From Barnesiella sp. WM24 (lineage in GTDB: Bacteria > Bacteroidota > Bacteroidia > Bacteroidales > Muribaculaceae), in NCBI RefSeq assembly GCF_004570975.1, contig NZ_SPPC01000012.1, positions 38,409 through 102,408 on the forward strand: DNA of 64,000 nt, given 5' to 3'. Positions 38,420-49,023 of the stretch are shown here, piece after piece. How positions within the stretch are numbered: position 1 is the stretch's first letter; each line of letters begins with the position of its first letter. Below the pieces are notes generated by a model. The model saw only the letters and a list, made by a program, of their open reading frames with translations, searched no databases and was not told where the DNA came from. The position numbers and the translations under genes are program-made.

Positions 38420-40012
38420 ATGGACCTACACCTGCCAGCCCGACACGACGGGACCCATGAGACAGTAAAAGCCGGCAAGCGCCGCATCGTCATAATCGGG
38501 GCAAACGGCTCCGGCAAGACGCGTTTCACCGAAAACCTTATCTCGGGCATGAAGGACAAGGCTTTCCGCATCTCCGCACTCAACGCGCTCTACAGGTCGA
38601 CGGAGCCCGACACCCTTCCCGGGTCGATCGACTCCCTGTTTGCCGAGGCGGTGACCCACACGACTTTCCTCAGAGACGATGTCCCGACTCAGTTTGACCG
38701 GCTCATGATGCTCATGGTGTTTGACGAGATGCTCAACCTTTTCGCCTGGAAAGTAAGCGGCGCCGAACCCTCCGACAGCCGTCTTGACAGCGTGATAAAG
38801 GCATGGCAGGAGATATTCCCCGGCAGCAAAGTGCTCTATGAAGGCGGCAAGATGCTCTTCAGCCGCAATCCCGGAGAATCCTACTTGCCCGTCAAGCTCT
38901 CTGACGGAGAGAAGGCGGTGCTTTACTACTTCGGCGCGGCGATGTACGCCCCCAAGGGAGCCACGGTATTTGTCGACAGCCCGGGACTCTTCCTCCATCC
39001 GAGCATAACGGGAGCCATCTGGGACCGTGTAGAGGCCATGCGCCCCGACTGCTCTTTCATATACACCACCCATGACTTTGACTTCCTATCCTCCCGTCCC
39101 GACAACCTCATAATATGGGTGCGCGACTACGACGCGGCGAGCGTGACATGGGATTACGTCATCCTCCCCCCCGGCTCGCCGATGAGCGATGACCTCTATA
39201 TGACCCTTATCGGCGCACGCAAGCCCGTATTGTTCATCGAAGGCGACGCCACCCACTCCATCGACGCGAAGCTCTACCCGCTCGTATTCACCGACTACAC
39301 CGTGCGCTCCCTCGGCAGCTGCAACAAGGTGATTGAGGCTACACGCACCTTCAACGACCTGAACGCCTTCCACCATCTTGACAGCCACGGCATAGTCGAC
39401 CGCGACCGCCGCGACCCGAAAGAAGTGAAATATCTGCGCGACAAAAAGATATTTGTGCCTGACGTAGCCGAAATCGAAAATATACTCATGCTCGAGGAGG
39501 TAATCAGGACAGTAGCCCGCACATGCGGAAAAAACGAAGACAAGGTGTTTGCCCACGTCAAGAAATCAATCCTCGGACAGTTCAGGCAAGACATCCGCCA
39601 GCAAGCGATGCTCCACACCCGCCACCGCGTCAAACGCTTCGTCGAATGTCGCATCGACGGCAGGTTTACCAACATCGGTCAGCTCGAACGTCACATGACC
39701 GGACTCGTCGACGAGATAAAGCCGCGGCAGCTTTTCCAGAACTTCTGCAACGACTTCCACCGCTACGTAGCCGAAGGCGACTACACAGCAGTGCTGAGGG
39801 TCTACAATCAGAAGTCGATGCTCCCGGGCTCAAATGTGGCGGGACTGTGCGGACTTGCCAACAAAGAGGCTTACATCAAGAAAGTAATCGACATACTGCG
39901 CCACGATGCCCCCGGCGCAAACCGCATACGCAAAGCCATCATAGCCTGCTTCGGCATTGACGAAGCCCAGGCTTCAGCAAAACCAAACATTTCACTTATT
40001 GACAATGATTAA
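38420..40012 (+). CDS. ABC-type ATPase fused to a DUF4435 (TOPRIM-like) domain
   Basis: The 530-residue protein has Walker A GANGSGKT at residues 27-34, an ABC-type signature LSDGEKA near 157, and Walker B with TVFVDSPGLF near 180. The C-terminal half (about 270-510) is DUF4435: FIEGDATHS with the TOPRIM-like Glu and VDRDRRDP with the Asp-x-Asp. OLD-family nucleases and several phage-defence proteins have this ATPase-TOPRIM plan, so DNA or RNA cleavage is possible. The genomic context (between DUF2156 and menA, GC-rich codons like its neighbours) gives no sign of recent transfer. It overlaps menA by 8 bp. Confidence 0.8.
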   Translation: MDLHLPARHDGTHETVKAGKRRIVIIGANGSGKTRFTENLISGMKDKAFRISALNALYRSTEPDTLPGSIDSLFAEAVTHTTFLRDDVPTQFDRLMMLMVFDEMLNLFAWKVSGAEPSDSRLDSVIKAWQEIFPGSKVLYEGGKMLFSRNPGESYLPVKLSDGEKAVLYYFGAAMYAPKGATVFVDSPGLFLHPSITGAIWDRVEAMRPDCSFIYTTHDFDFLSSRPDNLIIWVRDYDAASVTWDYVILPPGSPMSDDLYMTLIGARKPVLFIEGDATHSIDAKLYPLVFTDYTVRSLGSCNKVIEATRTFNDLNAFHHLDSHGIVDRDRRDPKEVKYLRDKKIFVPDVAEIENILMLEEVIRTVARTCGKNEDKVFAHVKKSILGQFRQDIRQQAMLHTRHRVKRFVECRIDGRFTNIGQLERHMTGLVDEIKPRQLFQNFCNDFHRYVAEGDYTAVLRVYNQKSMLPGSNVAGLCGLANKEAYIKKVIDILRHDAPGANRIRKAIIACFGIDEAQASAKPNISLIDND

Positions 40013-40850
40013 ATCATGGATCGAGGCAATGCGCCTCCGCACCCTTCCCGTGTCGATAGCCGGCGTAATAACAGCCACAGGCTTCGCCCTGACTCAACCC
40101 GGTTTCGACCTCCTGCCCGCTCTTCTGTGTCTGCTCTTTGCCATACTCGCGCAGATTGCATCCAACTTCGCCAATGAATACTACGACTTCCGCGACGGAC
40201 TTGACCGCGCCGGCAGGGAGGGACCGCGACGCGGAGTGACCGAAGGCGACATCACGCCCGGAGCCATGAAGCGCGCAACTTACCTCACCCTGCTGCTTGC
40301 CTGCATAACAGGGCTATCGCTCATCCACTGGGGAGGATGGTGGCTGCTGCCTGCCGGAATACTCATCGCCATCGGTGCTATCGCCTACTCTGCAGGACCC
40401 TACCCCCTGTCGCGCCACGGGCTCGGCGAGGTGGCGGTAATCTTCTTTTTCGGCATAATCCCCGTCAATCTCACATATTACATACTCACGGGAGCGTTCA
40501 CCACCCCGGTGCTGCTCGGCTCCGTCACCATCGGACTGATGGGGGCAAACGTACTGCTGGTCAACAACTACCGCGATGCCAACGATGATGCCGCAGTAGG
40601 GAAAAACACGCTCGCCGTAATATTCGGGCGCCGCACGGCAATCACCATATATCTCATCAACGGAGTCATCGCGGCAACACTCATGATTGCCGCCATCCCT
40701 ATGCCGGTCACCATAGTCTACCTGATTGCCCACGGAACGCTGTGGAACTTCATGCGCACCCACCGCGGGGCGGCGCTGAACCCGATTCTCGGCATGACAG
40801 CGATGCTCATGCTACTCTACGCCGTCGCCTTTGCCGTAACTGCGTCATAA
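40005..40850 (+). CDS. menA: 1,4-dihydroxy-2-naphthoate polyprenyltransferase
   Basis: The 281-residue membrane protein has about eight helices. The UbiA-family Asp motifs are NEYYDFRDGLD (first) and NNYRDANDDAAVGK (second), both in the MenA form. It attaches the polyprenyl chain to 1,4-dihydroxy-2-naphthoate at the inner membrane to make demethylmenaquinone. The ATG at 40005 is chosen because the following MIKSWIEAMRLRTLP is the family N terminus; an earlier in-frame start at 39957 would overlap the ATPase gene more. Confidence 0.93.
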   Translation: MIKSWIEAMRLRTLPVSIAGVITATGFALTQPGFDLLPALLCLLFAILAQIASNFANEYYDFRDGLDRAGREGPRRGVTEGDITPGAMKRATYLTLLLACITGLSLIHWGGWWLLPAGILIAIGAIAYSAGPYPLSRHGLGEVAVIFFFGIIPVNLTYYILTGAFTTPVLLGSVTIGLMGANVLLVNNYRDANDDAAVGKNTLAVIFGRRTAITIYLINGVIAATLMIAAIPMPVTIVYLIAHGTLWNFMRTHRGAALNPILGMTAMLMLLYAVAFAVTAS

Positions 40851-41330
40851 AACATTCTGCCACAATCTCCGCCACCTCCATTACAATCCGAAACCTGTCG
40901 GTTAATAATTGTCACAACCCGATTATTATAGGTTAACTGATTTTTACAAATCAGTAAGCATTTTGCCTTTTATTAACACACATCATAAGCAATCTGCATA
41001 TATAGTGACAAATTTTCACCTAAATCAATCATGATATTACTTACAAATCATAACTAACGTTGGTTTCAGAATAAAAACTTCACATTATTTGTGTTAAAAA
41101 GCATCGAAACATATTGTTTATTCAGATATAAAACGTAATTTTGCCATTGGAATTTGCAATGACGCTTTGATAGCGTAGGAGTAATTTAGCTGTATTTTTG
41201 TAGGGAGTTCATGCAAAAATCATCTTAAAGTGTATGATGCCGGGCAAGGCCAACCGACAGCCTGCCTGCGCGGCATAGTTTGTATTAAGGCTGTCAGAAT
41301 TGATTGAATTATCATTATTACATTGATTCT
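40851..41330. other. 480-bp regulatory gap before the SusC gene
   Basis: There is no coding ORF. The gap is AT-rich, holds the promoter at 41114-41143 and then an unusually long 5' leader of about 180 nt. The leader has a GC-rich inverted patch near 41240-41277 (gccgggcaaggcc... gcgcggc), which might fold. Long leaders upstream of susC genes can carry regulatory RNA structures, but no known riboswitch is recognised. Confidence 0.5.
41114..41143 (+). promoter_or_regulatory. Promoter of the SusC/SusD operon
   Basis: ATTG is followed after 19 nt by TAATTTTG, an exact -7 TAnnTTTG match, about 190 bp upstream of the SusC start. Confidence 0.55.
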
Positions 41331-44300
41331 ATGGAGAAAAGATTAATGCTGTTATTGGCGACGCTATGCATAGGCATAGGGTTGTTTGCTCAAAGCCGTG
41401 TAACAGGTGTCGTGATTTCCGGGGATGATGATGAACCGCTTATCGGCGCGACCGTATCTGTCAAGGGAAAACCCGCGATAGCTACCGCGACCGACCTTGA
41501 CGGTAATTTTACACTTAATGTGCCTTCTGCCAACTCAACTCTTGAAGTGAAGTATGTCGGCATGAAGACTGTCGAAGTAAAAGCAAGCACATCTCCATTG
41601 AAAATCGTGATGGAATCCAACGCCCAGCAGTTGGGTGAAGTCGTTGTTACCGGTATGTCTAAAATGGACAAGCGCCTCTTCACGGGTGCGACCACCAAGA
41701 TTGACGCCGAAGACGCGCGTCTTACCGGTGTTGCCGACATCTCTCGCTCGCTCGAAGGACGTGCGGCAGGTGTGTCGGTGCAAAACGTGTCCGGTACTTT
41801 CGGTACCGCACCGAAGATCCGTGTACGTGGTGCGACATCAATCTACGGTAACTCAACCCCTCTTTGGGTGGTTGACGGCGTGGTGCTTGAAGACGCCGTG
41901 GAAGTCTCTGCCGACGACCTTTCGTCGGGTGACGCCACTACCCTTATTTCATCGGCAATCGCCGGACTTAACGCCGACGACATCGAGTCGTTCCAGATTC
42001 TTAAAGACGGTTCCGCAACCTCAATCTACGGTGCGCGCGCAATGGCGGGTGTGATCGTAGTCACCACAAAGAAAGGTAAAGCGGGTTCAAGCCAGATTAA
42101 CTATACCGGTGAGTTCACTCTCCGCCTGAAGCCCAACTACCGCAACTTCAACATCATGAACTCTCAGGAGCAGATGGGCGTCTACAAAGAGATGGAAGAA
42201 AAAGGCTGGCTTGAGCTTTCAAGCCTTACCAAGGCAGCCGACTCGGGTGTCTACGGTAAGATGTATCAGCTTATCAACACCTACGACCCCGCTACCGGTC
42301 AGTTTGGTCTTGCCAACACCGTGGCTGCCAAAAACGCTTACCTGCGTGAAGCGGAATACCGCAACACCGACTGGTTTGACCAGCTCTTCAAGACCAACGT
42401 CATGATGAACCATGCCGTGAGCATCTCAGGCGGTACTGAGAAAGGACGTTTCTACTCTTCTATATCGGTAATGCACGATCCGGGTTGGACCCTGTCAAGC
42501 AACGTGACCCGCTACACATTCAACGGAAACGCGTCTTACGACATCTCGCCGACCGTTACCGTAAAGCTTCTTACCAGCGACTCTTACCGCAAGCAGCGCG
42601 CTCCCGGTACATTGTCACAGGATGTAGACGTTGTGTCGGGTGAGGTAAAGCGTAACTTCGACATCAACCCTTACAGTTACTCGCTCAACACCTCGCGCAC
42701 CCTTGACCCCAACGCGAGATACACCCGCAACTACTCTTCCTTCAACATCTTCGAGGAACTTGACAACAACTACATCGACCTCGGAGTGACCGACCTGAAG
42801 TTCCAGGGCGAGCTCAACTGGCGTCCCATCGAAGGGCTTGACCTTACCGCACTCGGAGCCTACCGCTTCCAGCGCTCTACCAACGAGCACTTCGTAAAAG
42901 ACAACTCCAACCAGGCTAACGCCTACCGCGCCGGTATCGACCCGGAAGACGCCACTATACGTGACCTGAACAAGTTCTTGTACACCGACCCCGAAAACCC
43001 CAACGCACTTCCTCAGACAGTGCTTCCCAAGGGCGGTATCTACTACAACAGCGCATACTCGATCGCACAGACCGACTTCCGCGCACTTGCCACTTACAAC
43101 AAGACTTTCAACCGCATTCATATCATGAACCTCATGGGAGGTACCGAAATTTCAGCTACCGACCGTAACGCCGTATCATTTGAAGGCTGGGGATTCTGCT
43201 ATGACAACGGTAACACACCGTTCCTTGACTACAACCTCTTCAAGCAGCAGATTGAGGAAGGACACACCTACTACTCTAACCAGTGGACCTACCGTCGCTC
43301 GGCGGCGTTCTTCGGAACAGGTACCTACTCATTTGCCGGACGCTACATCGTTAACGGTACCATCCGTTATGAGGGAACCAACAAGCTTGGTAAAGCCCGC
43401 TCTTCTCGCTGGCTTCCGACATGGAACGTGTCAGGAGCATGGAACGCCCATGAAGAGCCCTGGTTCCAGAAAGCAATCAGCAATCAGTGGCTGAGCCATG
43501 CTACAGTGAAAGCATCTTACTCGCTGACAGCAGAGTCAGGACCGGCGTCAGTTTCAAACGCTACCGCCATATTCAACCCCTACCGTCCCTGGCGTCCCCT
43601 GTCGTCGGTAAGCGAAATCGGTATCATCCTTGATGAAATCGCCAACAGCGAGCTTACCTACGAGAAGAAGCACGAGCTTAACATCGGTGTCGCTCTCGGT
43701 TTCATCAACAACCGCATCAATCTTGACTTTGACTGGTACAAGCGCGACAACTACGACCTTATCGGCCCGATTTACACACAAGGTGTAGGCGGTCAGAACC
43801 TCAAGATGGCAAACGTTGCCTCAATGGCAGCCCACGGTGTCGAGTTCACTCTTTCTACCAGAAACATCGTTACCCGCGATTTCACATGGAGCACCGACCT
43901 TACATTTGCCTATGCAAAGAATAAGATTACAGACCTTGACTCTCGCTCACAGGTTGTAGAGCTTGTAACCGGCAACGGTTACCCGATGAAAGGCTACCCT
44001 GTACGCTCACTGTTCTCTTTCGACTTCCAGGGACTTAATGACGAAGGTCTTCCCACATTCATCAATGAAGAAGGGGAAGTCACAGTCAGCGACATCAACT
44101 TCCAGGAATTTGAGAACCTTGACCACCTTGTATATGAAGGTCCTACCGACCCGACTGTAACAGGAGGTTTCGGTAACGTGTTCCGCTGGAAAAACTGGCA
44201 TGCCAACGTGTTCATCACCTATTCATTCGGCAATGTAATCCGTCTTGACCCGGTATTTGACGACTACTACGGCGACCTTGACGCAATGCCCAAGGAGTTC

Positions 44301-44666
44301 AAGAACCGCTGGGTGAAGCCGGGCGACGAGAAGTACACCAACATCCCTGTAATCGCTTCAAAGCGCCAGTATGACGCTGACCCGTATCTGAGCTATGCCT
44401 ACAATGCATATAATTACTCTACGGCCCGTATCGCAAAGGGTGACTTCATCCGCATGAAGGACATCTCGATAACCTACGACGTACCCGCTTCTTTCATGGA
44501 AAAGCTCCGCATGCGCTCGGCTTCTCTCAAGCTTCAGGCGACCAACCTCTTCCTGATTTACTCTGACAAGAAGCTCAACGGACAGGACCCCGAGTTCTTC
44601 AACTCAGGCGGTGTAGCAACCCCCTCACCCAAGCAGTTCACATTCACTTTGCGTCTCGGCATTTAA
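41331..44666 (+). CDS. SusC/RagA-family TonB-linked outer-membrane transporter
   Basis: The 1,111-residue protein has a signal peptide (about 1-20), a CarboxypepD_reg-like domain (about 22-95, VTGVVISGDDDEPLIGATV), a TonB-box region (LGEVVVTGM), a plug with IRVRGATSIYGNSTPLWVVDGV and GSATSIYGARAMAGVIVVTTKKG, and the 22-strand barrel ending FTFTLRLGI. It imports oligomeric nutrients with its SusD partner. The ATG at 41331 starts the signal peptide; the in-frame codon upstream is TTG. It is followed by susD, a metallopeptidase and DUF4302, which suggests peptide-type substrates. Confidence 0.96.
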   Translation: MEKRLMLLLATLCIGIGLFAQSRVTGVVISGDDDEPLIGATVSVKGKPAIATATDLDGNFTLNVPSANSTLEVKYVGMKTVEVKASTSPLKIVMESNAQQLGEVVVTGMSKMDKRLFTGATTKIDAEDARLTGVADISRSLEGRAAGVSVQNVSGTFGTAPKIRVRGATSIYGNSTPLWVVDGVVLEDAVEVSADDLSSGDATTLISSAIAGLNADDIESFQILKDGSATSIYGARAMAGVIVVTTKKGKAGSSQINYTGEFTLRLKPNYRNFNIMNSQEQMGVYKEMEEKGWLELSSLTKAADSGVYGKMYQLINTYDPATGQFGLANTVAAKNAYLREAEYRNTDWFDQLFKTNVMMNHAVSISGGTEKGRFYSSISVMHDPGWTLSSNVTRYTFNGNASYDISPTVTVKLLTSDSYRKQRAPGTLSQDVDVVSGEVKRNFDINPYSYSLNTSRTLDPNARYTRNYSSFNIFEELDNNYIDLGVTDLKFQGELNWRPIEGLDLTALGAYRFQRSTNEHFVKDNSNQANAYRAGIDPEDATIRDLNKFLYTDPENPNALPQTVLPKGGIYYNSAYSIAQTDFRALATYNKTFNRIHIMNLMGGTEISATDRNAVSFEGWGFCYDNGNTPFLDYNLFKQQIEEGHTYYSNQWTYRRSAAFFGTGTYSFAGRYIVNGTIRYEGTNKLGKARSSRWLPTWNVSGAWNAHEEPWFQKAISNQWLSHATVKASYSLTAESGPASVSNATAIFNPYRPWRPLSSVSEIGIILDEIANSELTYEKKHELNIGVALGFINNRINLDFDWYKRDNYDLIGPIYTQGVGGQNLKMANVASMAAHGVEFTLSTRNIVTRDFTWSTDLTFAYAKNKITDLDSRSQVVELVTGNGYPMKGYPVRSLFSFDFQGLNDEGLPTFINEEGEVTVSDINFQEFENLDHLVYEGPTDPTVTGGFGNVFRWKNWHANVFITYSFGNVIRLDPVFDDYYGDLDAMPKEFKNRWVKPGDEKYTNIPVIASKRQYDADPYLSYAYNAYNYSTARIAKGDFIRMKDISITYDVPASFMEKLRMRSASLKLQATNLFLIYSDKKLNGQDPEFFNSGGVATPSPKQFTFTLRLGI

Positions 44667-44686
44667 TCTACAAGACATAAAAAACT

Positions 44687-46375
44687 ATGAAACTGAACTT
44701 TATAAAATATATTCCGCTTTTAGGGCTGCTCCCCTTAGCCGCTTGTGACGACTATCTGGACAAGACCCCTGACAACCGTGTGATCATAAGCACGTCGGAA
44801 CAGATGCGACAGCTGATGATTAACGCATACAGCACTACAAACTACACTCCGATATGTGAGCTCGGTACCGACAACATCATCGACAACAACTCTCCCGACA
44901 ACACAGGCAACCGGTACAACCTCACCTACGACTCACCCGCTGACCTTGAGGCATACTCCTGGGAGGATATTGTAAGCGATATTCAGCAGGATTCACCTTC
45001 CGCTGTATGGTCAGACTGTTACCATGCCATCGCGGTGTGCAACAACGTGCTTGATGCAGCGGAACGCCTTGAAGCCGAAGGAAGAGGCGACGAAGTGTCG
45101 GCAATCAAGGGCGAGGCTCTTATAAGCCGTGCTTACCACCACTTCATCCTTACCAACATATTTGCATTGCACTATGCCGGACCGGAACTATCAAAGCAGA
45201 TTCCCTCAATCCCCTACATGTATGAGATTGAAGACAAGGTGATGGTCGACTATCCCCGCGAAGACCTTGCAAGCGTATATTCAAAAATCGAGGCTGATAT
45301 CGAGGCAGGTCTGCCCCTGATCAACGACGCGATTTATGATGTGCCCAAATATCACTTCAACCGCAAGGCTGCCAATGCTTTCGCCGCCCGCTTCTACCTT
45401 TACAAGCGCGACTACGAGAAAGCTGACTACCATGCTACCCAGGCTCTCGGCGGAGCCACCGGAAATCCTGCCGGAATGATGCGCACCATATGGTCAAAGA
45501 CATTCACTACTTCCGACGCACAGGTTTACGCATATTGCTCGGCTGAAGAGCAGAGCAACCTTCTACTGCTGCCGACAGTATCAAAATGGCATCGTAAACG
45601 CGGACAACGCTTTTCCATCAACCGCGATGCGGCAAATGCGACTATCTACGGCTCAGGACCTACATGGTCGAGATACAGTTTTCACCCCTGCTACTCAGGT
45701 AAGCTATATCTCAGAAGTTCTCAGGATTACGGACTCTTTACAATGAAAGCAGGCGAAATATTCGAGTACACCGACAAGGTTGCCGGTATCGGATACTGCC
45801 ACATCATAAGAAGCGAGTTCACCGCCGAAGAAGCTATTCTTACCCGAGCAGAGGCACGCCTTTACATGGCTGCGGCAGGCGTGGCTTCACGTAGCGGACA
45901 AGTCTACACAATCGACGACGCCATAGCCGACCTCAGCATCTGGGACAAGAGCCGCCAGAATATTCCGGTTCCGATGACATTCCCCGAGCTAACCAAAGAG
46001 CTTATCATAAATTTCTATCAGACCAGAGACCCCGGCTACGGAATCGTGAAACCGCTTCACATCGACGAGGTCAATCCCTCCGACACTTATGCCCTCACTC
46101 CCGCGATAGAGCCGTTCATACAATGTGCGCTCCACTTCCGCCGCATAGAGACAATAGAGGATGGTCTACGCTGGTTTGACATCAAGCGCTACGGAATCGA
46201 AATCGAGCACAAAATCGGCAAAGACCGCGTAGAGACACTCACTCTCAACGACCCGCGCCGCGCGCTCCAGATACCTACCGACGTGCTTTCAGCCGGATTT
46301 GAACCCAACATTCGCGTTATCCCGCTGCCCGAAGGATCTACGACCCTGGCCCCGGTAAAACCGATACTGAAATAA
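44687..46375 (+). CDS. SusD/RagB-family nutrient-binding lipoprotein
   Basis: The 562-residue protein has a lipobox with Cys20 (LPLAAC), then DDYLDKTPDNR, the typical SusD N terminus, TPR-like helices and a C-terminal half with EDGLRWFDIKRYG. It caps the SusC barrel at the outer surface and binds substrate. It lies 20 bp behind SusC and is co-transcribed. Confidence 0.95.
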   Translation: MKLNFIKYIPLLGLLPLAACDDYLDKTPDNRVIISTSEQMRQLMINAYSTTNYTPICELGTDNIIDNNSPDNTGNRYNLTYDSPADLEAYSWEDIVSDIQQDSPSAVWSDCYHAIAVCNNVLDAAERLEAEGRGDEVSAIKGEALISRAYHHFILTNIFALHYAGPELSKQIPSIPYMYEIEDKVMVDYPREDLASVYSKIEADIEAGLPLINDAIYDVPKYHFNRKAANAFAARFYLYKRDYEKADYHATQALGGATGNPAGMMRTIWSKTFTTSDAQVYAYCSAEEQSNLLLLPTVSKWHRKRGQRFSINRDAANATIYGSGPTWSRYSFHPCYSGKLYLRSSQDYGLFTMKAGEIFEYTDKVAGIGYCHIIRSEFTAEEAILTRAEARLYMAAAGVASRSGQVYTIDDAIADLSIWDKSRQNIPVPMTFPELTKELIINFYQTRDPGYGIVKPLHIDEVNPSDTYALTPAIEPFIQCALHFRRIETIEDGLRWFDIKRYGIEIEHKIGKDRVETLTLNDPRRALQIPTDVLSAGFEPNIRVIPLPEGSTTLAPVKPILK

Positions 46376-46405
46376 CCATCATAGTCAATAAACAACTATA
46401 AGATT

Positions 46406-47632
46406 ATGAAGCTAACAAATAAATACATATCTTGTCTCGCGACAGGGGTCATGATTGCAGGCGCGCTTGCATCATGCTCTGAAGAAAAGCTCGACGACCA
46501 GAGCATCTTCGACACAACAGATGTCACCCTTGACCCGAACAGCTATACCTATAAGTTTGACAGGTGGATTCAGAAAGAATACACCGAACCTTACAACCTC
46601 ACTTTCATCTACAAGATGGAAGACCTTGCCACCGACATGGACTACAACCTTGTGCCTGCCGAATATAACAAGGCACAGGAACTTGCGGTGCTCACCAAGT
46701 ATCTGTGGTTTGACGTCTACACCGACCTTGTCGGCATCGACTTCCTCAAGCAGTATGGTCCCAAGATACTCCACCTGATCGGCTCTACCGCAATCAACCC
46801 CGCCAACGGAACCGAGATTCTCGGTCTTGCCGAGGGAGGATTGAAGGTGTCATTGTTCCGCGTGAACCAGTTTGACCCCAACGACTTCGAGCAGCTCAAC
46901 GAGAAGTATTTCAAGACTATGCACCACGAGTTTGCCCACATCCTTCACCAGACAAAGACCTACCCCAAGGAATTTGACCTGATTACCGCCGACCGCTATG
47001 AGCCGATGGGATGGCAGGACAGAAGCGGTGCGGTAGTAGCTTCCTATGGATGTACATCGGCATATGCTTCGGGACAGGCTCGCGAGGACTTCGCTGAAAC
47101 CATCGCCAACTACATCACAAGAACCGACGAGCAGTGGGATCTCACCCTATGGCTTGCTAACAGAGGATGGCAGGTAGCACAACTCGCCAATGGCATCGAG
47201 CTTGCATGTACAAAATATTACTACGCCAACGCCACCGACCGTGCCAACGACATGAAGACTCTGACCGGATGCTTTGTTGAAGCCGACGGTATATATACCG
47301 TAACAGACATCTGCGTAAAAGTCGATGCCACAGGCTCGGCATCCGATGACTCAGGCAACTACGGAGTTTCAGGCGGAAATATGGCATTCAAGACTGTACC
47401 AGACATCGAGGCATATTTCGCTCAGCTTGCACAGCAGTATGACCTCTACGATGTTGTCGACACTGACAATGTCGACGGAAAGGCTGTAATCCTGCAAAAG
47501 ACATCGATTGCACGCAACTGGCTTGAAAGCGCCTGGAATCTTGACCTCGACAAGCTTCGCGACGAGGTGCAGTTCCGCCAGCGCAACTTTGACCTTGACG
47601 CGCTTCTGTCAGAAATCGAAAATGTACAGTAA
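46406..47632 (+). CDS. Zinc metallopeptidase lipoprotein (SusD-associated, HExxH)
   Basis: The 408-residue lipoprotein has Cys24 (ALASC). HEFAH at residues 174-178 (in MHHEFAHILHQ) binds zinc, and EDFAETIANY about 60 residues later probably gives the third ligand. This is the putative zinc-binding metallopeptidase family found beside SusC/SusD pairs in Bacteroidales. It is probably surface-exposed and may trim proteins for the transporter. It lies 30 bp downstream of susD in the same operon. Confidence 0.85.
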   Translation: MKLTNKYISCLATGVMIAGALASCSEEKLDDQSIFDTTDVTLDPNSYTYKFDRWIQKEYTEPYNLTFIYKMEDLATDMDYNLVPAEYNKAQELAVLTKYLWFDVYTDLVGIDFLKQYGPKILHLIGSTAINPANGTEILGLAEGGLKVSLFRVNQFDPNDFEQLNEKYFKTMHHEFAHILHQTKTYPKEFDLITADRYEPMGWQDRSGAVVASYGCTSAYASGQAREDFAETIANYITRTDEQWDLTLWLANRGWQVAQLANGIELACTKYYYANATDRANDMKTLTGCFVEADGIYTVTDICVKVDATGSASDDSGNYGVSGGNMAFKTVPDIEAYFAQLAQQYDLYDVVDTDNVDGKAVILQKTSIARNWLESAWNLDLDKLRDEVQFRQRNFDLDALLSEIENVQ

Positions 47633-47652
47633 CCACCCCCACGATTACATTT

Positions 47653-48966
47653 ATGATTATGAAACATATTAATAAATACATATTCGCTTCGGCAACCCTG
47701 ATTGCATTTGCCTCAGCCTTCTCTTCCTGCAAAAACGAGGAGGATGACATCTTTGACGCATCGGCAGCCGAGCGACTTGAACAAGCCAAGACCGAGAACC
47801 ACAACCTTCTCTGTGCTGCTCCTAATGGCTGGGCAATGCAATACTTTGCCGACAATACCGACGAAGGAGGCTACACGTTCCTGATGAAGTTTGACAAAAA
47901 CACTTCAGTCAAGATCGCAGCCAACAGCTCCCTTACCGGAAACGTCTATGAAGAAGAGACCTCAATGTTTGATGTCATCGCCGACTACGGTCCCGTGTTG
48001 ACATTCAACAGCTACAACTCTATTTTCCATCAGCTTGCCGACCCCTACGACGTGCCCTCGCTTCCCGGTGACGAATCGGGCTATGGACACCGTGGCGACT
48101 ATGAGTTTATAATCATGGACGCCACAGCCGACCGCATCGAACTCCGCGGAAAAAAACATGGTGTTGACATTATTATGACCGCTCTTCCTGAAGACGCAGA
48201 CTGGGCAACTTATTTTGATGATTTAAAAGCAAAGTCACGCTCTCTCTTCAATGATAAATTTGACCCTCTGCTTCTTGATTTAGGCGACGATAACAGATTT
48301 ATTGTATCAAAAGCGTCTACCGGTGTATTCAACATATATCCGGAGGGCGGAGATGCAATCTCTCAGACAACAAAGCATCCCTACATCATAAACAACAATG
48401 GAATCAGATTCAAAGAAAAATTTGAAGATACTGAAATCCAAGAACTACTATTTAGCGAAGACGGAACCCTCCACGTAGAAGGCATCGAAGGAGCCGGCTT
48501 GCGTCAGTCTCTTGCATTAAATGAGATATTTGCTCGCAAATCATTCTCATGGCGTATAACTACCGCCAACTGTTATGGCTCATTTGCAACAGTTCTTGCT
48601 GTAATAGAGACTGAGACTAAAGACAAGCTTAAACGCAACTTCAACAGCATCGATTTGACATATTACTCAAATCAAGGTACATATGCACTGTCATTCCGCA
48701 ACAGCGGAACATCGGCAGCAGCATATATTTATGGTGATGAAACCGTTGATGCCGACGGCGTATCGGTCAAATTTGACTTCTCTACAACCGAAGGCAATAA
48801 CAACGGGAAAAACCGACTCCGCGATATTCCCTCGCTAACTACGTTTATTAATTTGCTCAACTCAACTCAATTTACTTTGTCGACAGATAATCCTCTTGCT
48901 CCGACAACAGTTATTTTGAAGAGCAAAGACAACGAAAATGACTACATGATAGTGCCGCTTGTTTAA
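47653..48966 (+). CDS. DUF4302 lipoprotein
   Basis: The 437-residue protein has a lipobox Cys26 (AFSSC) and the DUF4302 pattern RLEQAKTENHNLLCAAPNGWAMQYF, GGYTFLMKFD, and FDVIADYGPVLTFNSYN. The family is restricted to Bacteroidetes and nearly always follows a SusD plus HExxH metallopeptidase; it is probably a surface-exposed binding protein. From about 48,200 the sequence becomes clearly more AT-rich than the first half of the gene. A second in-frame ATG at 47659 is possible. Confidence 0.83.
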   Translation: MIMKHINKYIFASATLIAFASAFSSCKNEEDDIFDASAAERLEQAKTENHNLLCAAPNGWAMQYFADNTDEGGYTFLMKFDKNTSVKIAANSSLTGNVYEEETSMFDVIADYGPVLTFNSYNSIFHQLADPYDVPSLPGDESGYGHRGDYEFIIMDATADRIELRGKKHGVDIIMTALPEDADWATYFDDLKAKSRSLFNDKFDPLLLDLGDDNRFIVSKASTGVFNIYPEGGDAISQTTKHPYIINNNGIRFKEKFEDTEIQELLFSEDGTLHVEGIEGAGLRQSLALNEIFARKSFSWRITTANCYGSFATVLAVIETETKDKLKRNFNSIDLTYYSNQGTYALSFRNSGTSAAAYIYGDETVDADGVSVKFDFSTTEGNNNGKNRLRDIPSLTTFINLLNSTQFTLSTDNPLAPTTVILKSKDNENDYMIVPLV

Positions 48967-49023
48967 GCGACACTATCATTATCACAAAGCTTAATCCCCA
49001 TATAACCAATTATACTAAACAGT

